A stretch of 64,000 bases of DNA from Cladobotryum mycophilum (taxonomy: Eukaryota; Ascomycota; Sordariomycetes; Hypocreales; Hypocreaceae), in NCBI GenBank assembly GCA_036429605.1, contig CM071589.1:2356001-2420000 (forward strand), given 5' to 3'. A model generated the notes under the pieces. That model had not been told where the DNA came from. It searched no databases and was given only the letters and a program-made list of their open reading frames with translations. Positions within the stretch are counted from its first letter, which is position 1, and every line of letters begins with the position of its first letter. This document shows positions 60,001 to 64,000 of the stretch, piece after piece. Position numbers and translations under genes: made by a program.

Positions 60001-63000
60001 CGCCAATGTGAAGTCGGACTCATCCAAGATATCACGGCATTTCGTCTCCATCCAATTCTGGAAACCGATCATCTTGCTTGCTTGATCCAGCTTATTGTCA
60101 GCAAGACGTTGCAGTCCGCTGAGTTTATACGAGAGAATGTATTCATGGCTTGTGAGAATCACACCTCCGGCCTTGAAGATGTCCATATGAAGCTCTTGAT
60201 ATGAGTGGAGCAGTTCTTTCGTTGTCGGCGTTTGCCGTGAGAAAGGGATGTGTCGGACCTCCCTCCCAAGGAGACCACCTAACCGTGATTGCGTCGTCTG
60301 GGCCGTTTGCATAAGTAGGGGTTTAGGTACTATGAGGCGGACTAGTCTCTTCCCATCCGCTAAAATTGCTGCTGCCATTGGCATGATTATAGATGTCTTG
60401 CCTGTGAAATCGTTAACATTTAGTGTTACCATTTCTCATCAACTATCATCCGACTTACCTTTGCCCATGTTCATCTGGAGCACGCTGTTCTTCCCTGAGG
60501 CGGGATCAATAATCGCTGTTGCAACTTCCACCTGATCAGGGCGTATGAGAATGTCGCTTTCAATCTCAAGTAGTAACCAGTTTGGCATTTCGAGTGGACT
60601 CCAATTCTCATGACCCTTATTCTGCAGCTCATCGGTCACCACTCTCATATCTTTGCGTCCTAGGGCCAACCTGATACGTCTCAGGCGCTGCAGATGAGTA
60701 ATCATGTAGCCATACGTTACAAGTGCCGCCTTCATACCAGCTCCATAATCATGATCTGACTTTGATTGGAGGAGCTCAAGCATCCCAATAGGTCCAACAT
60801 CTGGCCATAGGTTGCCTACCTTGAGCCACCTGTAACGATGATCATTCGCCGAAAGAGCTACATTGATAGATCTGAGATGCGAAGCTGTCATGCCAAGCGC
60901 TCTATCAATGGCATTTGCGACGGTATAGTATTCAGGAGTTGACTCGTGTATTGGCTGCACGATATCACCGGATCGCCTCAACGACTCGAGACTCCTGAGA
61001 AGATGCTTGCTGTAATCTTGACGTATCGTGTCAGACTTTGTCCCAAATCGTTTTAGAATCCGCTCGAGCTCGGTTATCTCACGGGGCTCCTGTCGGTTCC
61101 ACACAAGCCTTGTACTGTCGTTCATCAAGAAGGGAGATGCCAAAGGACCCAAACTAGGACAGACCTTCAAAATGAGGTCCTGGGACAACGAAGGTATGGT
61201 CCTCTTGTGTTCTCTGCTCCTAGAAAAAGGCACACCGGGAGATGACCGATGGAGCCGTATTGCATTTTTTGGGCTTCGCGTGAGCGGAAGCATAGCTTGA
61301 GTCTGGTCAATGAACCTAGCAAGCCACTCATTCCGTCGTCTACGAATCCAATCTGGCCTGATTGTCCCTATTACTAGAGGAACATTAATAAATTCCGCCC
61401 TCCAGTCATCATCTGATTCGACCCCTGCAGGGGGACTGGCCATTGCTTCAAGAGACGCTGAGCAAGATTCCTGCCCTCTGCTTTGCACATCCTTTCGTAC
61501 TTGATACGAGCCGTTTCCAATGTGTTTCCATCGTTTGGGGATGGCCTATACTCAAAATCGAGATATGCCAAGGCTATCTGGCTTTCAAGTGTTGCCAAAG
61601 AGGGAGGTCCGCGTGATCGGAAATCAGCAAAGCTGGGACAAGTTGGAAGATCTAGATTCTTTAGCCCCTGGATACAGGAGAAGCCCACCAGCAGCGTGAT
61701 GAGATCCAGATTTGAATGAGGGCCAAACGCCAAAAGACTCAAAGTGAATATCGGCGTAGCCTCGTCCGTCACTGATCGGCAGAAGCTAATTAAGTCTCCT
61801 AGCCTCATATCAATAGAGTCCTCAATCTGATTTATCAGAGATATAGAGTTTGGCATAGGCGTAATGTTATTGAAGCCACCAATGAGGTCCGAAGATTCAA
61901 GAATCTGTACTAGTTTCCTCTCGCCCAAGTAAATTCCTGAACATGTATGGATCATATGGGCAACCCGATATACCTTGTTAGCCCTTTCAGGGATCTTGTC
62001 ATCACGAGCTGAATAAACTGTGTCTGAAACCACTTGAGTGGAGGGGTCCAAGGTTGGCCTTTCATACAACTGGCGGTGGATTTTCCCACGATGGCGAAGA
62101 TGACTTGGTTCTTCAACCGTTCTGACCGCTGCTGCCTCTGGCGTAGAGAATTTCTTTAGCATGTTGCTCTTCGTTTCAATTTCTCGAATTATTGATTCGT
62201 AGCCATCATGCTGGACAGTGCCCGCCACGTTGTTGCTCCAGACTACCTTTTGCAGACGCTTAAGATTTCGCGGGTAGTACTCGCGCTTCGGCAGAACTTC
62301 ATCAGCCAAATCTCGCAGAATTGAGTGCGAGGCGTCCACCAGCGGTATCCATGGTTGTGCTGCACCTGACCGCAAAATATTAAATGCTTCTTCAGTGCCT
62401 GTACGTCCTGTAAGAGTATCTGGCAGGCAGAATGATGTAAGGGCATGGCAGAATGCTTTTGTATAAACAAAACGTGGTTCAGGGGCGCATGTGAGGCGTC
62501 CCAAAACATCATCAATCTCAAACCTGCCGTACTCGGCTCCCGATAACCGCACCGAAGTGTGAAAATCATGGCGCTGGCAGATTGGCTTGCCCAATGGAAT
62601 AATGACGCTTCTCCTCTTTCGATCGGCTACATCTCGTAGCACGATTTTACTATCAAGTCCATACCACGTACCAAGGTCTTGATTGGGGTCCACTTCTGCC
62701 TTCAGCTCCCCTGAACAGAGGAAACCGTTTTTGTTGACATAAAAGGCGAGATCTAGGTGTTTCATCTCAACGGATAGCTTTCCTTTTTCAGACAGCGGCT
62801 GGTAAACCGTCAGCTTTCGTGGGTCCACAAAGTGCTGAAAGGTTTTCGAAATGATCTGAAACACCTCGGATTGAGGGTCTACTAGGTTGGATTTGTCGTG
62901 ATCGCCACGTTGGGCATACCGTCCTCGAACATTAACACTCCAGTCTCGCATTTTTACAAACCAAGAGGATTCGCGACGAATCTCTAAGGTTCCGGTGGTC

Positions 63001-64000
63001 AAGTTCAGCCAGTGCGCACAGTTGTCTAGGAGACTTGCAGGTAAGTCGAAGTTGTTGGGACCGGTAAAGACTCGTTGAGGGATGAACTCTAAGATCTCGT
63101 TGTTCCTCTCAGCTTGAATGATGGTTTGATTACCACGTGAGCCGAAATAGATCGTCTGGTCCCCAACTTGGGTTGCAAGTCTAAATGCCATATTCGGAAT
63201 AGATGTAGAATAAGTCAAGAGATGCTTGTTGCCAAACAAATACTTTACATCTAAATCGTTGCGCATTTCTGCCGGAAGTTTGCCTCGCGGTTTTCCATCC
63301 ATCAATAGATGGCCCTCGATGACATTATATTGGACGGATACCATGTTACACTGCCCTCCACGATTCTCGAACATGTATGCGTGCACCCATCTTGAATCCG
63401 GAGGTTGGAGAAACTTCCAATTTGAAAATGACACAGCAGCTGGGTTTGCGGTGTCTTGCCAACCGCTACTGATCCCTTTCCCGATGCTACCTGGGTGTGC
63501 AGCGACAGCCAAACGCAAAAGACGTTCCATATGATAGGCTAGCTTTGCATCACGGATCATCATGCTCTTGATTGTCTTTGGCAGTTTGTCAATATTATCC
63601 ACGAGGTTCTGTTGCAGTGCTACTGAAGCCTGGACCCAAGAGGCAAGGTCTTCAGCTCCTAGCTCAGTTTTTGTTTCTGCAGAGACTTCAAAGGTTAACC
63701 GACACAGTAAAGCGGCTTTGAATGCATAAGTAGCTATTCGATCAGCTGCATCGCCATCATTGGCATCCATAAATGCTTTCCGGAGACTAGTAATCCAGGT
63801 TAATGTAGCATTTCGGCATGTCTTGAGCAGTGTCTCGGACTGACGTCTCATCGATCCTGAGGAGAGCGAGAACAATTTTAGACAGAGGATTATTAGGAGT
63901 TCCATACAGCTTGTCTCCCTCCAGTTGGCCATGATAGAGTTCAAGCGCCTATCAATTTGCTCAGCCAGGCGCTCCACAAATTCTGGCTCTGTGAACACAA
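57012..64000 (-). CDS. Giant DUF3638/DUF3645 protein, 5' end outside the window; frame broken at 59519 and 61430
   Basis: Exons 60459-64000 (continues beyond the window), 58579-60401, 57733-58487 and 57012-57662 encode about 2250 C-terminal residues. Introns are 60402-60458, 58488-58578 and 57663-57732. The DUF3638 domain includes NWLLLEIESDILIRPDQVE, then MNMGKGKTSIIMP spanning the first intron here, and VPKPLLMQTAQTTQSRLGG. DUF3645 includes PSERAEWGHPDVAIVFTCLS. A Walker-A-like GKGKT, an ILDESD and a DEAH (58667-58678) are visible. These proteins are often labelled ubiquitinyl hydrolase in databases; I see no clear basis for that in this part. Frame breaks at G5 61430-61434 and C5 59519-59523 are each cured by one extra base. 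The C-terminus is very acidic. Confidence 0.87.

Noticed and set aside
15293..61434. Programmed frameshifting as the explanation of the broken frames
   Set aside because: The breaks lie at unrelated G/C runs in six unrelated genes with no slippery heptamer or downstream structure in common. A shared sequencing cause is simpler.
1..64000. Transposons, CRISPR arrays or a secondary-metabolite cluster
   Set aside because: No transposase, reverse transcriptase, long terminal repeat, regular spaced repeat, polyketide synthase or peptide synthetase sequence was seen.

Overview
This window is nuclear DNA from a filamentous ascomycete (Pezizomycotina). The gene set and style point to Sordariomycetes, probably Hypocreales; Trichoderma-like is my guess, not a measurement. 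Evidence: short GT-AG introns (about 50-90 nt) with CTAAC/CTAAT-type branch sites, ribosomal protein genes with tiny first exons, a Zn2Cys6 regulator, a DUF3638/DUF3645 giant protein, and no operons, phage or transposon genes.

Layout. 0-6 kb: tRNA-Ser(AGA), a D-2-hydroxyacid dehydrogenase and an HSD10-like SDR (both minus), then a Rab GTPase (plus). 6-16 kb: an intracellular GH2 beta-mannosidase (plus), a hypothetical gene (minus), a 4 kb gene-poor stretch and a secreted subtilisin-like protease (plus). 16-25 kb: a compact block of DNA-repair genes, slx4 (minus), phr1 (minus) and nej1 (plus), with the ribosomal gene rps21 between them. 25-33.5 kb: a gene-free, microsatellite-rich interval lying between two converging 3' ends. 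33.5-43 kb: a forkhead factor, cactin and a Zn2Cys6 regulator, all minus. 46-48.5 kb: a 67-aa gene and rpl23 (plus). 50-64 kb: a large low-complexity nuclear protein (minus), mtc1 (plus) and a giant DUF3638/DUF3645 protein (minus) that runs off the right edge.

The most important reading note is that six otherwise intact genes are broken by apparent single-base losses. All eight breaks fall in runs of five or six G/C (9697, 15293, 34508, 38513, 38625, 42601, 59519, 61430). Restoring the reading frame at each run gives continuous, family-typical protein. I treat these as homopolymer undercalls in the assembly, not pseudogenes. Automated annotation of this sequence would split or truncate all six genes.

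Other points of interest: a shared RTCACRTG promoter motif 136-158 bp upstream of the start codons of rps21, rpl23 and cactin; helicase-like motifs (Walker-A-like, DES, DEAH) in the giant protein; and a possible dual mitochondrial/nuclear start in the photolyase gene. I found no CRISPR array, transposon or biosynthetic gene cluster.
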